Assembly: GCF_029867415.1 (NCBI RefSeq)
Contig: NW_026705578.1
Span: forward strand, 434,001-498,000
Length of the DNA: 64,000 nucleotides
Origin: Vicia villosa
Taxonomy: Eukaryota; Streptophyta; Magnoliopsida; Fabales; Fabaceae
Reading direction: 5' to 3'
In this document: one piece after another, positions 54,806-64,000 of the stretch
Layout: each line of letters begins with the position of its first letter
How positions within the stretch are numbered: position 1 is the stretch's first letter
Program-made: the position numbers and the translations under genes
Notes under the pieces: generated by a model
The model's input: the letters and a program-made list of their open reading frames with translations, nothing else
Told to the model about the DNA's origin: nothing
The model's database searches: none

Positions 54806-56880
54806 TGGGCAGAATGCTTATTTTTGTGGTTTTTGACTTGTTTTTGGTTCTAACTCATCTTCTACTCCATTCTTTTGATATTTTCTTTGAATCACAAGTT
54901 AGAGGCCTAATTTCTCTCTAATTTCAATGGACTTAGGGCGTCGATAGGATGAGAATCCAAATCCGCAATATTAAGTGATTGAAATTATGGATGAGAGGAG
55001 CTTTTAATGTGGTTCCATCTTTTACTTCTTTTTATTTTGATCGATGAAAGTCTTAATGCCTTGAGAATTCTTATGGATTCTTGGTGAAGACTAGATCACT
55101 CACCATTTTTTCTTTTCGTGCGGTATTGCTTTCGGAAGGCGATCTACATATCGCTCTTCTCGCATGCATTAGCACATAAAGTTTTGACCGGCCTCGTTGT
55201 AGGGTGATTTCTACATAAATCACTTGGCGATCTGCTTAACATAGCGCAATATTTCGTGTCCCGAATAAAAAAGATCCAATATGGAAGAGAATTGTATGCG
55301 GTTGATTTAAGACTTGTGGAGGTTTTTATCGTGTAGTCGCCATGATTTTATCAAGCTTCTGATAAGCCCCATTGACTTTAAATCCGAGTACATCATTCAC
55401 TCACCATCGATCTCCTACTAACTTTGATAACATACTTGACAAGCTTCAAGATGGTTATCTTTAACATTTAACAACTAACTTTAATTTCCGCACCTTTACT
55501 ATACCGCTCTTTATATTACCGCTCTTTATATTACCGCTCTTTATATTTCTCGCTTTATCGTTTTACTTTATCATTTCATCATATTTACTTTCCGTCATTT
55601 TCCCTTTGTCCACTTGGACATATGTTTATGCTTCCGTCATTTTTCTTTGTCCACTTGGACCATAATCTACTTTTCTTGCTAAAACACTAATAAATAACCA
55701 AAATCTAAAAAATACATAAGGTTCTCTTTGGACTATCGGTTACTATCCCTAGCAATTTGGAGATTCGGACTTATGGACCTAGTACCTCTGGACTCATTCT
55801 ATTACTATCCTGTGATTGTTCTGTCTGTCTGGCATTGTTCTGTTGTATGTTTCTGTGTGCAGGTATTTCCTTGAAAGCCCTTGATGGTTAATTCCAAGGC
55901 ATTGAAATAAGGATTTTACCCAAAAACAACCGTTACTATGCCCGATTTTCGTCAGAATCTTAATGTGCTTAATGCAAAGTGGTTCTAAGACAATAAGTTC
56001 ATGTGGATCCCCAGGTGTTAATGTGTTGGTATCGATAAATCCAAAGGATGGGAAAACTACCTTGGCTCTTAATGTCAAGTGTTGGCTTCTTATTTGGTTA
56101 GACCGTTTCTTTCCTTAGCTTTTATTTTATGCACTAGGTTAGCCTCTTCATCTCCTCCCACTTCTTAAATTTTCAAAATCTTCTCCCTTTTTCCAAAATA
56201 TTCTTATGTTTGCAAACCTTTTCAAAACCTTTTTCTTAAAAATATCTTTCGCCCTTAGTGGCTTTTCTTCAAAAGTTTAGACACCGTTAACTGTCGAAAC
56301 GAGTGGTTATACCCCACGATTTTGAAATTGATTGATAATAACGAGATCTTTTCCGCGTGAGAGAGCTAGTGGCATACTCGTTTATTTTATCCGAGTTGGA
56401 GCCCTTCTTTCATTTGCGATGCAAAGAACTTGTTTGTTCTCATGCTCAAGATCAATGGCTGAGTATTTCTCTCTAACGACACCAAAGTGTTTATTCGTTT
56501 TTTAAAACGTTTTTTCCCAAAAGCGGAACTACATTAGCTCTGACTTCTCCATTGCACCGAGGAGGTATGTAGGCCCAAAGCTTAACGCTTTGCCGAGCTT
56601 ATTTTAAAAATAAAATAAACTGTTTTTAGCACACACACACAGATTTTCAAAAAGGTTCCCGTGGAGTACCACGGATATGAGGGGTGCTTTAAACCTTCCC
56701 CTCATATAACCAACACCCGAACCTGAGTTCTCTTTCTTGTTTTAAAAAACAAAACTTTGGGTTTTACGTTCTTTTCCCTTTTCCTTTGAAAAAATAAAGC
56801 GCGGTGGCGATTTCAAAACGGAATATTGATTCGAGTCAATCCCATGGCTTCGATGTCAGATTTTCCCCGCTACAGAAAAA

Positions 56881-56898
56881 TGGCGACTTCACTGGGGA
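56881..56898 (+). other. Primer-binding site of the Ogre element
   Basis: TGGCGACTTCACTGGGGA, beginning six bases after the LTR end. Close in sequence to the site of the element at 45123. Confidence 0.8.
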
Positions 56899-57672
56899 CC
56901 CAGTTTTTTAAGTGTGTTAAGCCTATTTTTGTTTATCTGTGTGTTTTATCTGTATATATTGTTGTGTGCTTTGTTTGTTTATCTTCTTTTTTTCTTTTTG
57001 GTGCTCGATGGTTCCTCTGTGATGAGACAAAGTTCTAACCCGAACTTTGGTGAGTAACTTGAGATAGGAGGTGGTAAGACCAATAGTCGCATGTCAGGAG
57101 CAATCCTTACCATGAGCGTCATATGGTGGAACCCCAATCAGTGGAGGCCTCATGGAAGGTAGTAGAGGTTGTTACGAACCATCGTGATAACGCTATTACT
57201 TTCAATAGTGAGTGTCCGTAGAAGCTGAATGGCCTAGAACCCTTTAAACCAATCTAAGCCTTTTTTAGGATGTAGTGCAGAAACAAGATCAAGTACCAAT
57301 TTGAGCTTGTTGTCATGCGATACTACGCTCAGACGAGGTCTTTTTAGGCATATTATTGGCGCCCATGAGCAATTGTGCGTGCCGGTAATATCCGATAGAA
57401 GATTGAAAACTCTGGGAACCTTTGTAGAACCCGATTGGCAGGTACAAAATTCCTTAGATCACTCCTTGTGGGATGGGTAGACCCATGGCTCCATGCTCGT
57501 GACGTCGAACCTTTGAACCTGGACTGTGTGATTTTGTGTGATTTGATGTGATCTTGTGTGCTCTTGATTGTGATTGGTGCATAAACCATGCATTCATGCA
57601 TTCATAAAAAATGACATTAACAAATGGTTTTCAAGGAACTTAGAGACATTTTTTGTAAACATCACAGGTACC
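56899..57672 (+). other. Ogre leader between primer site and ORF1
   Basis: About 0.77 kb without a supported ORF. The run GTGTGATTTTGTGTGATTTG near 57525-57560 is a local simple repeat. A TTTTTTTCTTTTTG pyrimidine run and a CATCACAG at 57660 could serve as splice signals, but this is speculative. Confidence 0.4.
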
Positions 57673-59181
57673 ATGGATCAAAAGAGAAGCATCAAGAAGT
57701 ACACTTTCAGAAATTCAAGTGCAAAGGAATTGAAAGAGCTAGCAACTTTGGTTCCTAATCTTGACAACTTCAAAAGCCGTTATGGGAAATTGATTTCTAT
57801 TTTGAAGACTAAAGTGGAAAAGGGGATTCTTGAGACTCTTGTGCAGTTTTATGACCCGGTTTATCATTGTTTCACCTTTCCTGATTATCAGCTTATGCCC
57901 ACTTTGGAGGAGTATTCTTATTGGATTGGTTTGCCCGTTACGGATGACATACCGTTTAGTGGTCTAGAGAAAGAGCCTCAGGTTGATGAGATAGCAGAAC
58001 TCCTTCATTTGAAAATATCAGATGTGAAAGCAAACATGACCAAAAAAGGAGGAATTTGGGGGTTGACTTCTAAGTTCTTGATTGGAAAGGCTTCTATGTT
58101 GGCTAGTAAAGGAAGTATGATTGCTTTTGAGACATTTTTGGCCTTGCTCATCTATGGTTTGATACTCTTTCCCAACATTGACCATTTTGTCGATGTTAAT
58201 GCTATTCGGATTTTCATGATTGGGAATCCTGTGCCTACTTTGCTTGGGGATACTTATCATTCCATCCACCATAGGAATGATAAGAAAGGTGGACTTATCA
58301 ATTGTTGTACTCCTTTGCTCTATAAGTGGTTTATTTCGCACTTACCTCAAGCTAAGAGTTTCTTAAACAATCCTGATGGTCTCTCATGGTCTCAGAAGAT
58401 CATGCCTCTTACTAATGGGAAGATCCATTGGTACAATCCTGCTTATGACATTGGTGAGATTATTGATAGTTGTGGAGAATTCCCTAATGTACCTCTTCTT
58501 GGTATACAAGGAGGAATTACCTACAATCCCATTCTTGCAAGGCGTCAATTTTGCTATCCCATGAAGGAGAGACCCGCTAGCATCCTTGTGTCAGGAATCT
58601 TCTATCTTAATCAAGATGGAAATTCGGATATGAGAAACCGGTTTGTGCGTGCATGGCACCATATTGATAGGAGGAGACATTTGGGAAAGAAACAATGTGT
58701 TGCTCTCAAAGACTACACTGATTGGGTTCAAGCTAGAGCTCATACTTTTCAGATGCCTTATTTACTCGAGGAGCCTTCTCTACTCGTTACTCCACCATTG
58801 CCTCTCACTACTCCTGTTGAAAGTAGTGAAGAACATCTAGAGCTCATGGCTAAGTTGAGAGCGGAAAGAGATGCTTTGGAGTTTGAAAACAAAGAGTTGA
58901 AGATACACTTGAAAGAAAAAGATGAAATGCTTGATATCCAAGATGGTTGGTTGATGGAAAAGGAAGATCAGATTCGTCATCAAGAAGAGTTGCTTCAACA
59001 ACATGGTGAAAAGCGAAAGAGACCACAAGAAGATTCAGTTGCATGGAAAGAAGTTGCTGATAAGCTGATGGTCGAGAATGCTCATTTGAAGGCCTTTTAT
59101 GAAGATGAATTGGAGAAGCTCCGTAGGAAGCTGCAGAGAGGAGTTGGATCTTCCTCCGAAGTGTTCCCTTCTAGTTTTTAG
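57673..59181 (+). CDS. Ogre ORF1 protein (DUF7745-like), intact
   Basis: 502 residues from the ATG at 57673 (CACAGGTACCATGG context); an upstream in-frame ATG at 57574 exists but adds sequence unlike the family. The conserved core runs from about residue 15 to 340 with LATLVPNLDNFKSRYGKLIS, PVYHCFTFPDYQLMPTLEEY, WIGLPVTDDIPFSGLEK, YGLILFPNIDHFVDVNAIRI and LGIQGGITYNPILARRQFCY. Residues about 384-490 form a charged coiled coil (LMAKLRAERDALEFENKELK). This ORF precedes gag in Ogre elements and its function is unknown; related domains occur widely in plant genomes. No stop or frameshift is present. It is followed by a 286-base gap to gag. No membrane or signal segment is seen. Confidence 0.85.
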   Translation: MDQKRSIKKYTFRNSSAKELKELATLVPNLDNFKSRYGKLISILKTKVEKGILETLVQFYDPVYHCFTFPDYQLMPTLEEYSYWIGLPVTDDIPFSGLEKEPQVDEIAELLHLKISDVKANMTKKGGIWGLTSKFLIGKASMLASKGSMIAFETFLALLIYGLILFPNIDHFVDVNAIRIFMIGNPVPTLLGDTYHSIHHRNDKKGGLINCCTPLLYKWFISHLPQAKSFLNNPDGLSWSQKIMPLTNGKIHWYNPAYDIGEIIDSCGEFPNVPLLGIQGGITYNPILARRQFCYPMKERPASILVSGIFYLNQDGNSDMRNRFVRAWHHIDRRRHLGKKQCVALKDYTDWVQARAHTFQMPYLLEEPSLLVTPPLPLTTPVESSEEHLELMAKLRAERDALEFENKELKIHLKEKDEMLDIQDGWLMEKEDQIRHQEELLQQHGEKRKRPQEDSVAWKEVADKLMVENAHLKAFYEDELEKLRRKLQRGVGSSSEVFPSSF

Positions 59182-59467
59182 CTTTTTCCTTTGTTTTGTA
59201 ATTTTGGATCTTTGAATCCTTTTGTATGTTTTTCCATGACTAATGAAAGAATATTCTTATGTTTTATGATGTTTTTTGCTAATGTTTACAATTAATGTCT
59301 TAAAAGTTCCTGGAAAACCAAAATAAAGATCATTTGCATTGCATTTCATGCATCATTCTGCATTTTGGTCTTGCTTCCGAGAGTATTCTCGAGGTCTTAT
59401 TCAGTGTTCTTCATACAGAATCAAGTTGTCTCACCGGTATAATACTCGAGCTAACTGCAAGAAGAAG
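59182..59467 (+). other. Gap between ORF1 and gag
   Basis: Non-coding by comparison with the family, although the gag frame stays open upstream to 59339. The phrase CATTGCATTTCATGCATCATT lies just before. Confidence 0.4.
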
Positions 59468-62400
59468 ATGGAAGGTCTTGAACAAGAGAATCGTGAACTA
59501 CGTGAAGAGGTTGTTACTTTGAGATCTGGTGTGGATCGTCTCACTGCTCTAGTTGAGACATTGATGGCTGCTCAGAATCAGAATCAGAATCAAGTTCCTC
59601 CTCCCAATGCCCAAGCTCAGGGTCAGACCACTGTGATTTCTGAAATTGCTGCTACAACCATTCCTGCTATTCCTGTTGGTGCTACTCAACAACGAATGCC
59701 TAATGGATACCCCTGGGGCATGCCTGAAGGTTATTTGTCTGTTCCTGAGATGACTCGTCCGTTGACTCCTGTTATGGTCAACACCTCTCCTATTGTTCAT
59801 ACTGGTCCTTTTGTCCCAGAGCCCATTTATGATGCTGCTCCAAGTGAAATTCATGACAGAATGGATGGTTTCCAAGATCAGTTTGAAGAACTGCAGAAAG
59901 AGATGAAAGCCTTGCGTGGGAAAGAATTGTTTGGAAAGAATGTGCATGATCTTTGCCTTGTTCCCAATGTGAAAGTACCTGCTAAGTTCAAGCTGCCTGA
60001 ATTTGAGAAGTACAAAGGAAATTCCTGCCCTCAGGCGCACCTGGTGATGTATATAAGGAAGATGTCCACTCACACTGATGATCAACGTCTGTTGATTCAC
60101 TATTTCCAAGACAGTTTGACTGGAGCTGCTTCTAAGTGGTATATGGGCCTTGATAGTACCCATATTCGCACTTTCAATGACTTAGCTGAGGCGTTTGTGA
60201 AGCAATACAAGTATAATGTGGACATGGCTCTTGATAGGGATCAATTGCGAGCTATGATGCAAAAAGAGAAAGAATCCTTCAAGGAATATGCTCAGAGATG
60301 GCGTGAGGTTGCCGCCCAAGTGATTCCTCCGATGGAAGAAAAAGAGATGACTAAGATTTTTCTGAAGACTCTTGGTCCGTTTTATTATGAGAAGATGATT
60401 GCAAGTGCTCCTGTAGACTTCACCGAAATGGTGGGTATGGGTGTCAGATTGGAAGAAGCTGTGCGAGAAGGTTGTTTGGTTCGAAATGACAATTCATCTG
60501 GTGGTGCGAAGAAGTATGGTTCTTCATTCCAGAAGAAGAAAGAATCAGATGCTAATGCTATTTCTCATAGGAGGAATAGTCGATTCAGGAATCAATCTCA
60601 ACAAGTGGCGTCAGTGACTCCTGTTGTGAATTCAGTGCCTGTAGCTCCTGTTAATCAACAACCAGCAAGGCGGAATCCGTATCCTCGGATTAATATTGAT
60701 CCTATCCCTATGACGTATACTGAACTGTATCCTGCTCTAATTCATAAGAAGCTGGTTCAACCAAGGTCACCACCCCCTGTGCCAGAGAAACTCCCTTGGT
60801 GGTACAAAGCTGATGCCACTTGTGCTTATCATCAGAATGCTTCTAGGCATGATTTGGAAAACTGTTGGGCCCTGAAGAATGAAGTTCAAAGATTGGTCCG
60901 TTCTGGAATGCTCTCTTTCCGTGATATTGGTCCAAATGTGAAGAACAATCCGTTACCGACTCATGAAGCGTCTGCTGTGAATATGGTATATGGATGCCCT
61001 GGGAAGTATAAGATTTATCGTGTGGAACACATCAGAGGATCATTAGTGGAGATGCATGCCACTCTGTGTGAATATAGTCATTATGAGCATAATCATGCTG
61101 CTTGTAGGATTTGTTCAGTCAATCCTCGAGGATGTTATATTGTGAGAAGAGACTTGCAAGAGATGATAGATCAAAGGCTTATTGAGATTCTGAGGGATAG
61201 AGATGAAGATGATGTCAATGTGATTGAACCATGCTTTGAAATCCCGGAATGTGTAGAGATTGGTTATTATGGCAAAGCTGCTGTGGAACCTCTTGTGATA
61301 TGTTTGCCTGGATCTGTACCTTATAGTTCTGATAAAGCTGTACCTTACAGATACAATGCCACCATGCTGGAAGCTGGAAAAGAAATTGAGATTAAGCCTC
61401 TGTCTTCTGTTAAGAATATAGCAGATGTCAGTAGAGTGACTAGAAGTGGACGAGTTTTTACTCAGCCCCAGACAGTTGTGGATGTTCAGAGGAATTCTAC
61501 TCAAGTGCCTGTGAACAATAATGATGTGACAAAAGTGAATGCTGGGTCATCTTCAGGGAAGGAGATGGATGAGATTTTGAAGCTTATCAAGATGAGTGAT
61601 TATAAGATCGTGGATCAGCTGCATCGCACTCCGTACAAGATCTCTATAATGGAGCTGCTGGCGAATTCTCCTGCTCATAGGGATTCTCTAATGAAAATAC
61701 TTGATCAAGCCTTTGTGGATCATGATGTGACGCTGGATCAGTTTAATGGGGTTGTGAGCAATATCACTGCATGTAACAATTTGAGCTTCAGTGATGAAGA
61801 TTTGCCTGAGGAAGGAAGAAATCATAATTTGGCTTTGCACATCTCTGTCAGTTGCAAAGAGGACTCAATGTCCAATGTCTTGATCGATACTGGATCATCT
61901 CTGAATGTCATGCCAAAATCTACTCTTGCTAAGCTATCTTATGGTGGCACACCAATGAGATTTAGCAATGTGATTGTCAAGGCTTTTGATGGATCGAAGA
62001 AATCAGTGGTCGGAGAGGTGGATTTGCCTATTGGTATTGGACCATTTGTCTTCGAGATTACTTTTCAAGTGATGGATATTTTCCCTGCATACAGTTGCTT
62101 ATTGGGACGCCCGTGGATCCATGAGGCTGGGGCAGTCACTTCAACTCTTCACCAAAAGTTGAAATTTGTGAAAGATGGAAAGATGGTCGTTGTGAATGGA
62201 GAACAAGCTTTGCTGATTAGTCATCTCTATTCGTTCCATACCATAGAAGCTGATGAAGTGGTCATTGGAACTGCATTCCAAGCCCTGTCTGTTAATGATG
62301 AATTCAAAAAGGATGAAGCTTCCATTGCCTCCTTCAAAGATGCTCAACTGGTGGTTCAGAATGGACATTCAGGAGTCTGGGGACAAGTGGTGAGTCTACA

Positions 62401-62650
62401 AGAGAACAAGAATAGAGCTGGTCTGGGATTTTCTGCCTCAGACAAGTCTGTGATGAAGCCTGAATCTGCTTTTCGTCCTTATCAAGAGATGTTTCATAGT
62501 GCTGGGTTCCTATACCCAACTCTTCCAGAGGTGGATGCTATTGTTGGAGACGAACCAGAGCCAGAAGTGCCAAACTTCGTGACCCATGGAAAGATGATTA
62601 AGAACTGGATCACCATTGACATTCCTGAGTGTACTCATGTCTCAAAGTAA
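59468..62650 (+). CDS. Ogre gag-protease, intact up to the intron
   Basis: From the ATG at 59468 (MEGLEQENRELREEVVTL) 1060 residues are open to the TAA at 62648. Order: an N-terminal coiled coil, the gag core (about residues 150-320: VPNVKVPAKFKLPEFEKYKG, AASKWYMGLDSTHIRTF, FVKQYKYNVDMALDRDQLRA), a Cys/His motif CAYHQNASRHDLENCW, and the aspartic protease near residue 800 with VLIDTGSSLNVMP (active Asp 807) and CLLGRPWIHEAGAV. Gag would form particles; the protease matures the polyprotein. If the transcript is unspliced it stops at 62650. If the 270-nt intron is removed, the reading joins RT in frame. An open frame without ATG support extends upstream to 59339. Start choice is moderately certain. 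Confidence 0.9.
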   Translation: MEGLEQENRELREEVVTLRSGVDRLTALVETLMAAQNQNQNQVPPPNAQAQGQTTVISEIAATTIPAIPVGATQQRMPNGYPWGMPEGYLSVPEMTRPLTPVMVNTSPIVHTGPFVPEPIYDAAPSEIHDRMDGFQDQFEELQKEMKALRGKELFGKNVHDLCLVPNVKVPAKFKLPEFEKYKGNSCPQAHLVMYIRKMSTHTDDQRLLIHYFQDSLTGAASKWYMGLDSTHIRTFNDLAEAFVKQYKYNVDMALDRDQLRAMMQKEKESFKEYAQRWREVAAQVIPPMEEKEMTKIFLKTLGPFYYEKMIASAPVDFTEMVGMGVRLEEAVREGCLVRNDNSSGGAKKYGSSFQKKKESDANAISHRRNSRFRNQSQQVASVTPVVNSVPVAPVNQQPARRNPYPRINIDPIPMTYTELYPALIHKKLVQPRSPPPVPEKLPWWYKADATCAYHQNASRHDLENCWALKNEVQRLVRSGMLSFRDIGPNVKNNPLPTHEASAVNMVYGCPGKYKIYRVEHIRGSLVEMHATLCEYSHYEHNHAACRICSVNPRGCYIVRRDLQEMIDQRLIEILRDRDEDDVNVIEPCFEIPECVEIGYYGKAAVEPLVICLPGSVPYSSDKAVPYRYNATMLEAGKEIEIKPLSSVKNIADVSRVTRSGRVFTQPQTVVDVQRNSTQVPVNNNDVTKVNAGSSSGKEMDEILKLIKMSDYKIVDQLHRTPYKISIMELLANSPAHRDSLMKILDQAFVDHDVTLDQFNGVVSNITACNNLSFSDEDLPEEGRNHNLALHISVSCKEDSMSNVLIDTGSSLNVMPKSTLAKLSYGGTPMRFSNVIVKAFDGSKKSVVGEVDLPIGIGPFVFEITFQVMDIFPAYSCLLGRPWIHEAGAVTSTLHQKLKFVKDGKMVVVNGEQALLISHLYSFHTIEADEVVIGTAFQALSVNDEFKKDEASIASFKDAQLVVQNGHSGVWGQVVSLQENKNRAGLGFSASDKSVMKPESAFRPYQEMFHSAGFLYPTLPEVDAIVGDEPEPEVPNFVTHGKMIKNWITIDIPECTHVSK

Positions 62651-62916
62651 TTTGCTTTTATGTTTTTCAAAATCCTTTCATTCTGCCCAAGATGAAAGTG
62701 AAGTTGTTGGGGCTGTTTTCTGCTTGTTTTAAACATTAAAATCATCAATAAAAGTCATTTTGTTTCTGCATATAAATGCTTTTTTATCTTTTTGCTTTTT
62801 CTGGAAAGTGGTAACACAAAAAACCTTAAAAAATGTTTTCATTCTTTTCCATAATCTGCACGATTACATGTTTGCATATATCTTTCCTTTTCCTGAAATA
62901 ATAATCATTTGTGCAG
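62647..62916 (+). other. Ogre intron between protease and RT
   Basis: Donor GTAATTTGC at 62647 and acceptor TTTGTGCAG ending 62916, 270 nt, T-rich before the acceptor. Splicing joins AA + A into a Lys codon, removes the TAA at 62648, and keeps RT in frame. An intron here is the hallmark of Ogre elements. Partial splicing would set the Gag-PR to RT ratio. Confidence 0.85.
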
Positions 62917-64000
62917 ATTAATCAATAAAACCGTTGAAAGTAATGACCCTGCGCCCTCTCCTAACTTCGAGTGTCCTGTGTATGAGGCGGAAGAAGAAAG
63001 TGATGAATGTATTCCTGATGAGATTTCCCGACTGCTTGAGCACGAGGAAGACACCATTCAACCATATAAAGAGCCGTTAGAAGTCATCAACTTGGGTTCT
63101 GAAGAGGATAAAAAGGAAGTCAAGATTGGGGCACTGCTTGGTCAAGATGTTAAGAAGAGGATGGTAGAGCTTCTTAAAGAGTATGTTGACATTTTTGCGT
63201 GGTCCTACCAAGATATGCCTGGGTTGGACACGGATATTGTGGAGCATCGTTTGCCATTGAAACCAGAATGTCCTCCTGTCAAGCAAAAGTTAAGAAGGAG
63301 TCATCCTGATATGGCAGAAAAGATTAAGAATGAGGTCTTGAAGCAGATTGATGCAGGTTTCCTTGTTACTTCTGTATATCCTCAATGGATTGCCAATATT
63401 ATGCCTGTTCGAAAGAAAGACGGAAAAGTTTGCATGTGCGTTGATTATAGAGATTTGAACAAAGCCAGTCCGAAAGATGATTTTCCTCTACCTCACATTG
63501 ATATGTTGGTAGATAGCACTGCAAAGTTTGAAGTTTTCTCCTTTATGGATGGTTTTTCAGGATATAACCAGATTAAGATGGCACCTGAAGACATGGAAAA
63601 GACAACCTTTATTACACCATGGGGGACATTCTGTTACAAAGTGATGCCTTTTGGGTTGAAGAATGCTGGTGCGACATATCAGAGGGCCATGACTACTCTT
63701 TTCCATGATATGATGCACAAAGAAATTGAGGTTTATGTGGATGACATGATTGCCAAGTCCCAGTCAGAGGAGGGGCACATGGAAGATCTGTTAAAGTTGT
63801 TTCAGCGTTTGAGAAAGTATCGTCTCCGCTTAAATCCAAACAAATGCACTTTTGGTGTCCGTTCTGGAAAGTTATTGGGCTTCGTTGTCAGTCAGAGAGG
63901 AATTGAAGTAGATCCTGATATAGTCAAAGCAATTCAGGAAATGCCAGCACCAAAGACTGAAAAACAAGTGAGAGGTTTCCTCGGACGTCTGAATTATATC
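62917..64000 (+). CDS. Ogre reverse transcriptase exon, continues beyond the window
   Basis: The frame (codons from 62918) is open for more than 360 residues. A pre-RT acidic linker (NDPAPSPNFECPVYEAEEES) leads to DIFAWSYQDMPGLDTDIVEH, the RT fingers and palm: RKKDGKVCMCVDYRDLNKAS, DGFSGYNQIKMAPEDMEKTT, PFGLKNAGATYQRAMTTLFH, and the active-site YVDD at 63734-63745. It then continues into KCTFGVRSGKLLGFVVSQRG and the start of the RT thumb/connection. All catalytic residues expected in this part are present. RNase H, aRNH and integrase should follow outside the window. It depends on the intron above to be fused to Gag-protease, since the Gag-PR frame ends at 62650. Confidence 0.92.

Larger units (their letters stand above)
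53550..56874 (+). repeat. 5' LTR of the Ogre element
   Basis: Non-coding. It contains two clusters of the palindrome TGCAAATCGATTTGCA and variants (53810-53995 and 54690-54805), a triple ACCGCTCTTTATATT repeat at 55504-55550, and a duplicated CTTTGTCCACTTGGAC block near 55605-55670. The right end is fixed by the primer site. The left end follows the TGTCATACCCC shared with the LTR of the element at 48369. Confidence 0.85.
53550..64000 (+). mobile_element. Ogre-type Ty3/gypsy element, 5' part
   Basis: It begins with a 3325-bp LTR (TGTCATACCCC to CGCTACA), a primer site, ORF1 with the conserved Ogre ORF1 fold, gag-protease, then a short intron, then RT continuing past the window. ORF1 upstream of gag and an intron between protease and RT are the recognised traits of the Ogre group in legumes. 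Every coding part visible (about 5.6 kb) is open, so this may be a young or functional copy. The far end (RNase H, aRNH, integrase, 3' LTR) lies beyond base 64000. Confidence 0.92.

Overview
This is nuclear DNA from a flowering plant, most likely an inverted-repeat-lacking-clade legume (Pisum/Vicia/Lathyrus/Trifolium/Medicago type). The reasons are an Ogre-type Ty3/gypsy element with its hallmark intron, several long-LTR relatives, a CACTA transposon, plant L1-type LINEs, and two intron-containing genes for secreted cysteine-rich peptides. No bacterial, organellar or rRNA genes were seen. Species assignment is inference only.

Layout. (1) 1-~9411, minus strand: a decayed Tat-lineage Ty3/gypsy element (gag, protease, RT, RNase H, a second archaeal-type RNase H, integrase), with a degenerate spliced antisense ORF at 3-1422. 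Its far LTR lies outside the window. (2) ~9412-27609, plus strand: a CACTA (En/Spm) transposon with a tnp2 pseudogene, a second gene combining a Ptta/En/Spm-type transposase region with an Ulp1-like protease, a GCGCTTT-rich subterminal region and a TIR ending TTGTAGTG. (3) 13398-23666, minus strand, nested in the CACTA exactly at the start codon of its second gene: a complete-ended Sirevirus-like Ty1/copia element (1132-bp LTRs, TSD AAATG) that has lost RT/RNase H but keeps an env-position ORF.

(4) 27610-50627: two diverged copies of one segment, each carrying one defensin-like (DEFL) peptide gene, at 30287-30786 and 50193-50608. Copy A holds a LINE fragment (28201-29230). Copy B is split by a LINE (32071-48957, 14-bp TSD), which is itself split by a 13.2-kb LTR element without recognisable coding (35140-48369, two 3227-bp LTRs, TSD TGATG). 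The two segments serve as each other's empty site. (5) 50628-53549: a mosaic of repeat debris, a LINE 3' end and pieces of host genes, including a PHD-finger exon resembling PTM. (6) 53550-64000: the 5' 10.4 kb of an Ogre element with a 3.3-kb LTR, primer-binding site, intact ORF1, intact gag-protease ORF, a 270-nt intron and an open RT exon running off the window.

The only likely functional host genes are the two DEFL genes; nearly everything else is mobile DNA. The best-preserved mobile coding is the Ogre, which is open through every part visible. The nested insertions give a relative chronology: CACTA and DEFL segment duplication first, LINEs and Tat next, then the copia and the non-coding LTR element. 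LTR divergence of roughly 2-3 % places the last two as comparatively recent.
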